A DNA stretch of 8,243 nucleotides from Thermoplasmata archaeon (GTDB lineage Archaea; Thermoplasmatota; Thermoplasmata; Thermoplasmatales; Thermoplasmataceae): the NCBI GenBank assembly GCA_021850835.1, contig JAJZKS010000069.1, forward strand, positions 1 through 8,243, in the 5' to 3' direction. Positions 1 through 6,402 of this stretch are shown here, in pieces (the stretch's first letter is position 1; every line of letters begins with the position of its first letter). The translations under genes and the position numbers were made by a program. Below the pieces are notes generated by a model. That model saw nothing but the letters and a program-made list of their open reading frames with translations, was not told the origin of the DNA and ran no database searches.

Positions 1-1
1 C

Positions 2-616
2 CTTTCTGTCATATTTCTTCTCATTATGTATCTGCAGGGAATCAGGGGTTACGACCCCCTTTATGCTTCTCTCCTTCTAGTTCCAGGATACATAATTTCC
101 AGCCTGATCTCGCCAAAGATGGGAAAACTCTCCGACAAGTTGGGCCCCTCTATAGTGGCATCAGCAGGAATATTCCTTATGGCTGTGGCTGTACTCATAT
201 ATCTCGAACTTCAGGTCAACACGGCAATAATTGTCCTCATAATCGCATCAATAATATCCGGTGTTGGTGGCGCCATGTTCTGGCCATCAAACAGCAGTGC
301 CGTGATGTCTAGTGCCCCAAAGAAGCTCTATGGTTCCATTTCTGGACTCCTTAGAACATTATCGGCCATTGGCACATTGCTCAGCTATGTTATTTCCATA
401 ACAATTGCCTCTATCAGTGTTCCAAGATACGTTGCCTTCGAGGTCTTTCTGGGAGAGAGCTCCCTGACTGGTGGAGTATCCAGGCAGTTTCTTGCCGGAA
501 TACATTCCGCTCTCTGGCTTTGCCTCGTCTTCCTCATATTGGCCGGAATAACTTCTTTCATCAGAGGTTCCCGAAAGAAAGACGGTGCTGAATTGGATTC
601 TCCTGTTTCGTCCTGA
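2..616 (+). CDS. MFS drug exporter, DHA2 (EmrB/QacA-like) type, C-terminal part, 5' truncated by window edge
   Basis: The frame is open from base 2 and ends at TGA 614-616, giving 204 residues; the true start lies outside the window. About six hydrophobic helices can be seen, which fits the last six of a 14-helix DHA2 transporter. The run YLQGIRGYDPLYASLLLVPG, followed by a loop with SPKMGKLSDKLG, matches the helix 9/10 region and the repeated cytoplasmic motif (G-x-L-S-D-x-x-G) of EmrB/QacA-like proton antiporters. A glycine-rich helix follows (about residues 83-105), then a longer external loop before the last helix, and a short charged tail (RGSRKKDG). Such proteins export drugs or other amphipathic compounds with proton influx. 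The substrate cannot be told. It converges on the DUF779 gene. Confidence 0.87.
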   Translation, partial: LSVIFLLIMYLQGIRGYDPLYASLLLVPGYIISSLISPKMGKLSDKLGPSIVASAGIFLMAVAVLIYLELQVNTAIIVLIIASIISGVGGAMFWPSNSSAVMSSAPKKLYGSISGLLRTLSAIGTLLSYVISITIASISVPRYVAFEVFLGESSLTGGVSRQFLAGIHSALWLCLVFLILAGITSFIRGSRKKDGAELDSPVSS

Positions 617-617
617 G

Positions 618-658
618 CACAGTTGCATCAGGAAAATCAAAGAATGATGCGGACTGTG
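618..658. terminator. Hairpin between convergent genes, possible terminator
   Basis: CACAGT (618-623) pairs with ACTGTG (653-658) and GCATCA (625-630) pairs with TGATGC (645-650). The bulge is one base on one side and two on the other, and the loop is 14 nt. It starts two bases after the MFS stop codon. A run of six A at 671-676 gives T6 on the minus strand, just past the DUF779 stop, and could end that transcript. The pairing is seen directly; termination is inferred. Confidence 0.45.
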
Positions 659-692
659 ATTCCATTGAATAAAAAATCTCGTTCCTGAAGGT

Positions 693-1154
693 CTACATCA
701 GGAAAAATTCCGGGTTCATAATACTGGATCTCGATACAAAATGCAGATTATCTCCAGCTGCTATTGAAAAACTTCTCGGAGCTCCAGGGGCAACATCCAA
801 CACAAGCTGGAAATATTTCCAGTTCTGGGCCCGCCTCTTGTCAATATAGACTGGTATATTGTCAAGCTTTCCAAATAAAATATCATTTCCACTGGCAATG
901 AATTCCCAGAGTCTGAAACAAATGGGAAAGATGCAATCGCTGGGGCCCCCTGGCTGATAGAACATGATGGGGCCTATCTCTTCCGTCAGTTTTTTGATTG
1001 CTTCATTAGCCTCTGGTGTACAAAAGACACGTCCTCCCATCCTGGACACACTTCTGTTTATAGGCTTTTGTTCGACCAAAGTAACTGTTGGGGCAACTTT
1101 AACGGCATCAGAATGGGGCTTGAAAAATTCAGTCATACTGAATTCTTTTAACAA
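693..1154 (-). CDS. DUF779 family protein
   Basis: The 153-residue product matches the DUF779 family from about residue 42 to 151. The core has RVFCTPEANEAIKKL, then GPIMFYQPGG, then PVYIDKRRAQNWKYFQLVLD, then APRSFSIAAGDNLHFVSRS. The biochemical role is not settled; in bacteria these genes often sit beside aldehyde dehydrogenase genes, but none is present here. The usual GGCCDG...C cysteine motif reads GGPSDC...C here (Cys74 and Cys79), so one cysteine pair is rearranged. Residues 1-41 are an extension without recognisable features. The start is uncertain: TTG at 1154 has an upstream element at the same distance (26-37 nt) as in the PHS transporter gene, whereas ATG at 1136 (MTEFF) would give 147 residues. 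Neither has a Shine-Dalgarno site. The stop is TAG. Confidence 0.82.
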   Translation of the reverse strand: MLKEFSMTEFFKPHSDAVKVAPTVTLVEQKPINRSVSRMGGRVFCTPEANEAIKKLTEEIGPIMFYQPGGPSDCIFPICFRLWEFIASGNDILFGKLDNIPVYIDKRRAQNWKYFQLVLDVAPGAPRSFSIAAGDNLHFVSRSSIMNPEFFLM

Positions 1155-1179
1155 GATGTTAGTCTTAACCCTAAAACCT

Positions 1180-1191
1180 AAACTGTAAGTT
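1180..1191 (-). promoter_or_regulatory. 12-bp promoter-proximal element shared with the PHS transporter gene
   Basis: The minus strand reads AACTTACAGTTT and ends 25 nt before the TTG start at 1154. The identical 12-mer lies 25 nt before the GTG start of the transporter gene at 4999 (5025-5036). At this distance it would cover the BRE/TATA zone of a leaderless archaeal transcript. The match is seen directly; the function is inferred. Confidence 0.4.
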
Positions 1192-1292
1192 GCAAAATGA
1201 CATAAATGAATTGCGCTTTTGAGGAATTAATTTTTTTTCATATAGCATCAATGGCTTTCTGATGGTTTCTCTGGCGTTTATTGAGTCTCTTG

Positions 1293-1805
1293 TCAACGGA
1301 AAAGATATGAATAACTCTCCGGAGTAAGGCCAGTCACCTCCAGATATCGCTTCTTACCGAATGAATCTATGATACTGCCAGCTTCCTTTTTTGCCTGCAA
1401 CAGTGTACTTTCAATTATTGAATTCCAATGGGGGAAAACGATTGAGTCCTCCTTGTCGTTGTGATCCTGCAGGAGCCTGAAATAAAGTGGGTACCTGGAT
1501 GTAAATTTCTCCATGTCCCTGGAAGCATGCCATCTTGAAAGATTTCCGAACAGTGCCTCTATGAGTTTGTGGTCCGCCACGATGCGAGTGGCTTCCTCCT
1601 TGAGGGATGACGATATTTCAGAGCTTTCTAAAAGGACTGGAAAAAGGATCTTCTCCTCGATTTCTATGTGGCAATCCTTCAGGTATTCATTGAAAGTCTC
1701 AAGAGACACATAATCAGGCTTTTTTTCCAATTCCTTTCTGGTATGCCTTATTGCCAAATGCTCCAACATCAGGATTTCTGCTAAATCTGCCATTGATATT
1801 TTCAC
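1293..1805 (-). CDS. Hemerythrin-like HHE cation-binding protein
   Basis: This 170-residue, soluble, helical protein carries the hemerythrin/HHE di-iron pattern: His16 and His21 in EHLAIRH, the H-x-x-x-E pair His46/Glu50 (HIEIE), His79 (ADHK), the second pair His115/Glu119 (DHNDKE) and His126 (FPHW). Prokaryotic HHE proteins bind two irons and are tied to oxygen or NO binding, iron handling or damage repair; which applies here is unknown. The four-helix domain takes up about residues 10-130. The remaining 40 residues, ending in GKKRYLEVTGLTPESYSYLF, form an extra tail that I do not recognise. The start is GTG at 1805; ATG at 1793 (MADLAEI) would remove four residues and keep all ligands. A near-perfect palindrome lies 42-61 bp upstream. 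The gene stands alone between unrelated neighbours. Confidence 0.9.
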   Translation of the reverse strand: MKISMADLAEILMLEHLAIRHTRKELEKKPDYVSLETFNEYLKDCHIEIEEKILFPVLLESSEISSSLKEEATRIVADHKLIEALFGNLSRWHASRDMEKFTSRYPLYFRLLQDHNDKEDSIVFPHWNSIIESTLLQAKKEAGSIIDSFGKKRYLEVTGLTPESYSYLFR

Positions 1806-1846
1806 GCACCATTGTTATCCATGTGATATCTTATTACTTTAGAATA

Positions 1847-1866
1847 TTTCATAAAGCTTCATGAAA
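1847..1866. promoter_or_regulatory. 20-bp near-perfect palindrome, candidate operator
   Basis: TTTCATAAAGCTTCATGAAA matches its own reverse complement in nine of ten base pairs; only the pair 1853/1860 fails. It sits 42-61 bp upstream of the hemerythrin GTG start and about 120 bp upstream of the small plus-strand ORF, in an AT-rich non-coding stretch. Its size and symmetry suit binding of a dimeric helix-turn-helix regulator. No regulator gene is nearby. Confidence 0.45.
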
Positions 1867-1946
1867 AGCTCTCTAATTCGGCATCAAATGTATATTTTCA
1901 AATTTTAATGTTTATAAATAAGATTTATAATATCTAAGGACAGATG

Positions 1947-1952
1947 TTTATA
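1947..1952 (+). promoter_or_regulatory. TATA-like box upstream of small ORF
   Basis: TTTATA lies 33-38 nt upstream of the ATG at 1985. Transcription about 25 nt downstream would leave a leader of roughly 10 nt. The longer sequence ATGTTTATA also occurs at 1908-1916, so two candidate boxes are present. The surrounding DNA is strongly AT-rich, which weakens the call. Confidence 0.25.
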
Positions 1953-1984
1953 GTTTTGGCTGGCATTTTTAAAATAGTGGGATA

Positions 1985-2077
1985 ATGAATTACTTAATGT
2001 TCCGGCGATTTATGCTAGTTTTCATCTACGGAATCATTATGCTTTTCCTTCTCTCCATGATCCTTGGAAACCCGTGA
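1985..2077 (+). CDS. Possible 30-residue single-helix membrane peptide
   Basis: ATG 1985 opens a 30-codon frame closed by TGA 2075-2077; an in-frame TAA at 1970-1972 rules out a longer form. The peptide begins MNYLMFRRF, continues as an unbroken hydrophobic stretch of about 18 residues (MLVFIYGIIMLFLLSMIL) and ends GNP. Two arginines before the helix predict N-terminus inside and C-terminus outside. It is not antisense to any gene and sits in the 305-bp gap between the hemerythrin and M18 genes. There is no clear Shine-Dalgarno site; the sequence before the ATG is TAGTGGGATA. I do not recognise a family. It may be a real small membrane protein or a chance frame in T-rich DNA. Confidence 0.35.
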   Translation: MNYLMFRRFMLVFIYGIIMLFLLSMILGNP

Positions 2078-2102
2078 TCACAAGGTTCTGAAAGGGTGGG
2101 TA

Positions 2103-2120
2103 GTTGCAGGTCAATGCAAC
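2103..2120. terminator. Small perfect hairpin over the M18 stop codon
   Basis: GTTGCA (2103-2108) and TGCAAC (2115-2120) form a perfect 6-bp stem with a 6-nt loop that contains the aminopeptidase stop codon. It lies between the 3' ends of the M18 gene and the small ORF. No strong T-run follows on either strand, so a role in termination is only tentative. Confidence 0.25.
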
Positions 2121-3484
2121 ATGAAAGCTTTGTAAGCTTTGTAGCAGCTGTACAGATCTGCCTTGCTTACAATTTCAAACGGAGCATGCATGCCTAGTAC
2201 GGGTGCTCCGGCATCAACCACATTCATCCCATGTCTGGCAAAATCCTGCGCTACAGTGCCTCCTCCGCCTTCGTCCACTTTGCCTAAGGTTCCAAACTGG
2301 TACGGGACATTGTGCTTTTCGAAGATTTTTCTCACAAAAGCAACAAATTCGCCAGGTGCCTCCGAACCCTCAAATTTCCCCCCATATCCGGAGTACTTAG
2401 CAATAACTATTCCTGAGCCAAGCTTGGCAGCGTTGTGTTCATCATGCGCACCCTTGAAGCTAGGATCCATTGCCGCGTCAACATCTGAACTGATGACGTT
2501 GCTCTTTCTCAGTAGAGAGAGGAGATGAAAGTTGTCAGATTGCCCGATGAGCTTATGCAGCAACATTGTAGCCACATATTCCAGGAAGTTTGACTGTGAT
2601 CCTGAGGTCCCTTGGCTGCCTATCTCTTCCTTGTCGAAGAAAAGAACGAGAACTGTGTCTTCCGGTTCTTTAATGTCCTGGAATGCCCTGAACGAGGTAT
2701 AGGCAGACGCTTTGTCGTCATGCCCGTATCCAATGACCAGGGACGAGTCAAAGCCACCTTCCCTTGCTCTCCCGGCAGGAACCAGGGCTAGATCTGCGGA
2801 TGATAGGTCTTCCTCCTCAACACTGTACCTTTCCTTTAGCATGTTCAGGACATATCCTTTGAATTTTTCTTCCTTGAAATCGCCCGGCCTGCTTCCTGCA
2901 ACAGCATTGAGTTCCTCTGCAGCTATGCCTTCAAACAATTTCCGTTCACGCTGCATCTTTGAAATATGGGGCAGCAGATCAGGAATTAATAGCACTGGCT
3001 CTTTTTCATCTTCACCCAGGTTAACTTTGATTACCCTGCCATCCTTAGTGAATATCCTGCCATGCAATGCTAAGGGCACATTTACCCACTGGTACTTCTT
3101 CACGCCCCCATAATACTGTGTCTTCAGCAGAGCGGTGTGCGTATCAGAATCCTCATAGAGTGGTCTGGGCTTAAGATCAAGCCTCGGTGAATCAATATGC
3201 GAGGCGATGATGAAAAGGCCATTCTTGAACTCATTCTTGCCCACTATTCCTGCAGCAAGGGTCCTTCCAATGTGGTTGAAAAAGAACTTTGTCCCCGGCT
3301 TGAGTTTGTCAAGCTTTTCAAGATCCTGAAAACCTTCTTTCAGAAGGTGTTCCATGAAGTAGTCAACAGCCTCTGCTTCTGTTTTAGCCTTACAGAGGAA
3401 GTCTATGTATCCGGATGAAACAGACTCAAGCTTCTTCTCTTCATCAGGTTTCAGATTCTCCCAAATAGTCTTTTCATGAGTCAT
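2111..3484 (-). CDS. M18 family metallo-aminopeptidase
   Basis: This 457-residue protein is a full-length M18 peptidase, a cytosolic dodecameric di-metal (usually zinc) enzyme that removes N-terminal residues from peptides; family members prefer acidic or neutral hydrophobic residues. All expected active-site blocks are present in order: ASHIDSPRLDLKP with ligand His96, GYGHDDKAS with the bridging Asp around 256/257, FFDKEEIGSQGTSG with catalytic and ligand Glu286/Glu287, ISSDVDAAMDP with Asp334, and GMHAPFE with His433. The glycine-rich VDEGGGGTVAQ block precedes the last ligand. Length and motifs fit the bacterial/archaeal aminopeptidase-1 branch. There is no signal peptide, so it probably completes intracellular peptide breakdown. 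The start is ATG 3484 with no Shine-Dalgarno site; a TTTTAAT box 24-30 nt upstream suggests a nearly leaderless mRNA. Its C-terminal YKAYKA is encoded by a 9-bp tandem repeat (2125-2142). Confidence 0.95.
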   Translation of the reverse strand: MTHEKTIWENLKPDEEKKLESVSSGYIDFLCKAKTEAEAVDYFMEHLLKEGFQDLEKLDKLKPGTKFFFNHIGRTLAAGIVGKNEFKNGLFIIASHIDSPRLDLKPRPLYEDSDTHTALLKTQYYGGVKKYQWVNVPLALHGRIFTKDGRVIKVNLGEDEKEPVLLIPDLLPHISKMQRERKLFEGIAAEELNAVAGSRPGDFKEEKFKGYVLNMLKERYSVEEEDLSSADLALVPAGRAREGGFDSSLVIGYGHDDKASAYTSFRAFQDIKEPEDTVLVLFFDKEEIGSQGTSGSQSNFLEYVATMLLHKLIGQSDNFHLLSLLRKSNVISSDVDAAMDPSFKGAHDEHNAAKLGSGIVIAKYSGYGGKFEGSEAPGEFVAFVRKIFEKHNVPYQFGTLGKVDEGGGGTVAQDFARHGMNVVDAGAPVLGMHAPFEIVSKADLYSCYKAYKAFMLH

Positions 3485-3507
3485 TGATAGCCCATGCTCA
3501 TAAAGTG

Positions 3508-3514
3508 ATTAAAA
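3508..3514 (-). promoter_or_regulatory. TATA-like box of the M18 gene
   Basis: The minus strand reads TTTTAAT 24-30 nt before the ATG at 3484, the spacing expected for an archaeal TATA box of a nearly leaderless transcript. An 8-bp palindrome TTACGTAA (3517-3524) lies directly upstream. Confidence 0.45.
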
Positions 3515-3573
3515 GATTACGTAAATTCCTGCATCAGTAAGCGTTTTGAAGAATAAGCTGCTTTGGCGACGCG

Positions 3574-3608
3574 AAAAATTGATATTTGCTGGACAAGAAA
3601 AATCCAGC
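3574..3608 (-). terminator. Hairpin plus T-run terminating the PHS transporter gene
   Basis: Directly after the TAA stop, GCTGGA (minus strand, 3608-3603) pairs perfectly with TCCAGC (3593-3588) across a 9-nt loop. A run of five T (3578-3574) follows nine bases later. The position and the T-run fit a terminator isolating this gene from the M18 gene. Confidence 0.5.
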
Positions 3609-3610
3609 TA

Positions 3611-4999
3611 TTAGGAACCAGACTGTTGAGCATTGCCTGATTCTGCAGGTTCATTGGCGAGTTCTTCAAGCGTCCTCCCCTTGGCCTCTGGAAGTGCAAA
3701 AAACATCAGGATGCTGGAGCCAACGGCTATGAGCGCGTAAATAAGAATCATGGCCCCAAGCCCGAAAAAGCTGAGCAGTACTGGAAAGAGGCTGATGAAA
3801 GCTGCGGCCGCGAGCCGATCTATAAACACATTGAGTGCCTGTCCGCTGGCCCTTATTTTGGTTGGAATGAGCTCGGGAACTATAACTGTGCCCCCAATAA
3901 TGGTGGCGGGGCCCACTGCGGAGAACAGATAGTTGAACATGTAAAAAATCATTCCAAGTAATGCGGCTATGCCAATCAATGCCCCAGTCGATGGAGGTAT
4001 TCCAAATATCCCGGGGGAAACTAAAAGTATGGAATAAAGCAGGAGAGCAGCGAATACCCCTAAGTACCCAAAGACCACAAGTTTCTTTCTTCCTACCCTG
4101 TCGATTAGGAAGAGAGACAATATGGTTCCTGGGAGGCCAGCAAGGAAAACTGCTACATAAGTGAATCCAATCGGGGTGAGCCCAAGGTTTGCAGCTATTG
4201 TTATGGGGCCAAATATGGTGAATGTACTAGAATAGGCATCGTAAAGAACCCAGAGTATGCTTCCTGCTAGGATTACAGGCAGGGACCTTAAGAATCTTGA
4301 TGTGAATTTGACATTGTCTTTCTGCAGCTTTAGCCCATTCTCTGGCTTGACGGTCGCGCTGAAATTGGAGTCAACATCTCCCTTTACCCTGGTCTTGAAC
4401 CTGTATGTTTCTGGTATCTTTCTTCTGTAATATATTACGAAAAGGGCTGGCACTGCACCGAAAGCCAGCTCAACCCTCCAGGCTTCTGAGGGGCTCATGA
4501 TAGTTCCAACTACCTGGACAACGAAAGCAGCCAGGACTGCACCAATGAGAAACATTATGGAAAAGGTTGTGGCCATCAGTTTGCCGCGGTCTTTTGTGTT
4601 GGAATTCTCAGCCATTATCACCGGGGACATGACATAGTCTCCGCCAATTCCAAATCCCATGATAAGGCGGGCGATGAATAGGAATGAATAGCTGGTTGTG
4701 AAGAACTGTGCAGCTGAACCCAGAAAGATAAGGGCTAGGTCAATTCCATACATGGGTTTTCTACCGATGCGGTCTGCAACCACACCAAAAAGTATGGCCC
4801 CAAAAGCGGCCCCAATGTACCCAGATGCTGTCAGTACAGAATAGTCCACAGGGCTCGCATGGAGGTAACCTGTAATGGAAAAGAAAACCAGGGAGATAGC
4901 ATAGAGGTTGTAGGAGTCTGATAAAACCCCGACTCCGTTCACTATTATGTTCTTGAAGTGGAACTGCCTAAATGGCTTAGCGCTTACTTCAGCGTACAC
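3611..4999 (-). CDS. MFS transporter, phosphate:H+ symporter (PHS)-like
   Basis: The 462-residue product is a 12-helix major facilitator. Several blocks place it near the PHS family: GVGVLSDSYNLYAISLV in helix 1, GFGIGGDYVMSPVIMAE in helix 4 (Asp121), and WVLYDAYSS in helix 7 (Asp254). The cytoplasmic motifs ADRIGRK (residues 75-81) and DRVGRKK (300-306) are intact, and the C-terminus has PEAKGRTLEEL as in sugar and phosphate porters. From memory of fungal PiPT, Asp28, Asp121 and Asp254 correspond to its functional acidic residues, while helix 1 has Asn31 where many members have Asp. In helix 11 Arg395 stands where fungal transporters have a Lys. Phosphate is therefore possible but unproven; organic acids or sugars remain open. 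The start is GTG 4999, supported by a TTTTAATA box 21-28 nt upstream; the transcript is probably leaderless. Confidence 0.88.
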   Translation of the reverse strand: MYAEVSAKPFRQFHFKNIIVNGVGVLSDSYNLYAISLVFFSITGYLHASPVDYSVLTASGYIGAAFGAILFGVVADRIGRKPMYGIDLALIFLGSAAQFFTTSYSFLFIARLIMGFGIGGDYVMSPVIMAENSNTKDRGKLMATTFSIMFLIGAVLAAFVVQVVGTIMSPSEAWRVELAFGAVPALFVIYYRRKIPETYRFKTRVKGDVDSNFSATVKPENGLKLQKDNVKFTSRFLRSLPVILAGSILWVLYDAYSSTFTIFGPITIAANLGLTPIGFTYVAVFLAGLPGTILSLFLIDRVGRKKLVVFGYLGVFAALLLYSILLVSPGIFGIPPSTGALIGIAALLGMIFYMFNYLFSAVGPATIIGGTVIVPELIPTKIRASGQALNVFIDRLAAAAFISLFPVLLSFFGLGAMILIYALIAVGSSILMFFALPEAKGRTLEELANEPAESGNAQQSGS

Positions 5000-5019
5000 A
5001 ATGCTGTATTTCAGAGAAG

Positions 5020-5027
5020 TATTAAAA
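5020..5027 (-). promoter_or_regulatory. TATA-like box of the PHS transporter gene
   Basis: TTTTAATA on the minus strand lies 21-28 nt upstream of the GTG at 4999. This spacing puts transcription start at or next to the start codon and is the main support for choosing GTG. Confidence 0.5.
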
Positions 5028-5036
5028 CTGTAAGTT
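5025..5036 (-). promoter_or_regulatory. Second copy of the shared 12-bp element
   Basis: AACTTACAGTTT on the minus strand ends 25 nt before the GTG start, exactly as in front of the DUF779 gene at 1180-1191. It overlaps the TATA box on one side and half of the palindrome at 5031-5044 on the other. Confidence 0.4.
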
Positions 5037-5044
5037 ATAACTTA
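5031..5044. promoter_or_regulatory. Perfect 14-bp palindrome, candidate operator
   Basis: TAAGTTATAACTTA is identical to its reverse complement. It lies directly upstream of the TATA-like box of the PHS transporter gene (32-45 nt before GTG 4999), where an activator or a repressor of TFB/TBP loading would bind. It fills part of the 67-bp gap after the neighbouring DHA1 transporter gene, which implies separate control of the two transporters. Confidence 0.45.
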
Positions 5045-5066
5045 AAATTGAGTTAAATAATCTTGC

Positions 5067-6320
5067 TCAATTACTCAAATCCTGTTTGGAAGAAGCACTG
5101 TACTCCATCATAATCGTTGGTGATAATATTGAATATGCCATCGCCGCAAAGAGTGCTATTAAGATGACAATATACCAGGCATATTGAGCATGGTTTATGA
5201 AGTAGCTGAATAGCAGCAGGCCTGCAAAGGAGGAAAATGAAGCACCCCCACGTGAGAATGCAAAATAGTATCCCTGGTACTGTCCCCTGTTGTGGCTCTT
5301 GGAAAACAGTGTAATTACAACCTGTGTGGGCACTGCAATCATCATTTCCCCGAATGTTGTGATAGCGATTGCAAGTATCATGGGAAGAAAAGTGTGTGAA
5401 ACTGAGATGATTGCATATCCTGCAGCCATTATTGCTGAACCCAGTGCAATGGGAATGAGCGTTCCTTTCTCCTCTACCCTGATGAGCTTTGAAATGGGAA
5501 CCTGGAAAACCGTGATTAGGAAACCATTGGTACTTAGCACGATGCCTATTTCTATGCTTGTGAGAACCAGAAATTTAGATTCAAATATTGAAAGAGGTAC
5601 AGCCTGGTATGAAATCACAAACCAGGAGACAAACACCAGTATGAGCAAGGTGAAAATGCCTTTTTGCCTGAAGATATTTGTTTTTCCAAGTTTCTGGAAT
5701 TCTGTGGCCCTTTCAGCATATTTGGGATTGGCCCTTACGCCAAGCATAATTACGAATATTGCGGCAACTGATGTCAGCAGACCCATCAGGAAGAGGTATG
5801 AATATCCTAAGTAGCTAATGACAAAGCCTCCTGTGATTGGTCCAATTGTAAACCCTAAGTTCAATCCCACATAAAGTTGTGACAGCCCTCCAGCCATCTC
5901 TTCCTTCTCCCTGTCAGAAACATAAGAGGAGAGGGCAAGCTGAAATAAGCCGCCGAACAGGCCCAATATTGGAAATGTCGCGATATACAAGAATACAGGG
6001 CCGTCAGTGAGGATAAGAAGAATGAAGAGGAAATATATAGCTGCAGACCCAAGCAGGCCAACTGACATCACTGTCTTGGTACCCAGCCTGTCAGAGAGAC
6101 GTCCTCCAATGGTCTGGACAAGTATGTCAATGCCTCCTGTGGCAAGGTAGATTATCCCTATCTCAGGAAGCGGGGCATTTTTCTGTTGCAGGAGAAACAG
6201 CGATATGAACAGGTATGCGGCACTGAAGCCGGTGTAAACCAGCGTAATTGATGAAAATATTGCCAGCCTTTCACCATGGGCACCTCCCGACGTAGGAAGT
6301 AGGCTTTCACCGCTGTTCAA
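5067..6320 (-). CDS. MFS transporter, DHA1-like (multidrug/other efflux)
   Basis: From the chosen TTG start the product has 417 residues and 12 predicted helices. The hallmark loop between helices 2 and 3, GGRLSDRLGTKTVM (about residues 72-85), is intact, and helices 4-5 read GLFGGLFQLALSSYVSD and LNLGFTIGPITGGFVISYLG, the antiporter-type motif of DHA1 exporters. The substrate is unknown. TTG 6320 is preferred because AGGTGAG (6334-6328) lies seven bases upstream and the N-terminus before helix 1 is then of usual length (about 18 residues). A longer form from GTG 6401 (444 residues) is open, but a TATA-like TTTTAATA box lies only two bases before that codon, so it would probably not be transcribed. 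The extra 27 residues are arginine-rich and unlike a transporter N-terminus. The stop is TGA. Confidence 0.88.
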   Translation of the reverse strand: MNSGESLLPTSGGAHGERLAIFSSITLVYTGFSAAYLFISLFLLQQKNAPLPEIGIIYLATGGIDILVQTIGGRLSDRLGTKTVMSVGLLGSAAIYFLFILLILTDGPVFLYIATFPILGLFGGLFQLALSSYVSDREKEEMAGGLSQLYVGLNLGFTIGPITGGFVISYLGYSYLFLMGLLTSVAAIFVIMLGVRANPKYAERATEFQKLGKTNIFRQKGIFTLLILVFVSWFVISYQAVPLSIFESKFLVLTSIEIGIVLSTNGFLITVFQVPISKLIRVEEKGTLIPIALGSAIMAAGYAIISVSHTFLPMILAIAITTFGEMMIAVPTQVVITLFSKSHNRGQYQGYYFAFSRGGASFSSFAGLLLFSYFINHAQYAWYIVILIALFAAMAYSILSPTIMMEYSASSKQDLSN

Positions 6321-6327
6321 ATCATTT

Positions 6328-6334
6328 CTCACCT
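6328..6334 (-). promoter_or_regulatory. Shine-Dalgarno site deciding the TTG start of the DHA1 transporter
   Basis: AGGTGAG on the minus strand stands seven bases before TTG 6320 and is the best ribosome-binding match among the minus-strand genes. It overlaps the end of a five-codon reading frame (ATG 6346, MFAKR, stop TGA), which could couple translation or be chance. Confidence 0.45.
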
Positions 6335-6402
6335 TTTTGCAAACATGGGACAGATTACGGTAGGGGCGTTGTAATTCCCTTCTCAGGGCATAATGTTGCA
6401 CT

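Noticed and set aside
626..706. 11-bp repeat CATCAGGAAAA at 626-636 and 696-706
   Set aside because: One copy forms part of the hairpin and the other lies in the DUF779 coding end; short and without mirrored context, so probably chance.
964..1188. 74-codon plus-strand frame over the DUF779 gene
   Set aside because: Antisense to recognisable DUF779 sequence; no promoter or ribosome site seen.
1231..1238. Run of eight T on the plus strand as a terminator
   Set aside because: No plus-strand gene ends upstream of it; for the minus-strand hemerythrin transcript it is a run of A.
1246..1264. CATCA/TGATG hairpin downstream of the hemerythrin gene
   Set aside because: Only five base pairs and no T-run on the minus strand, so too weak to call.
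2125..2142. Tandem 9-bp repeat AAGCTTTGT
   Set aside because: In frame within the M18 gene, encoding YKAYKA near the C-terminus; explained by coding sequence.
2712..3113. Open frame of 133 codons on the plus strand
   Set aside because: Antisense shadow of the M18 aminopeptidase, with serine/proline-rich low-information composition.
5290..5814. Long open frame (174 codons) on the plus strand
   Set aside because: It is wholly antisense to the DHA1 transporter gene, whose reading frame has clear family motifs; its translation shows no domain.
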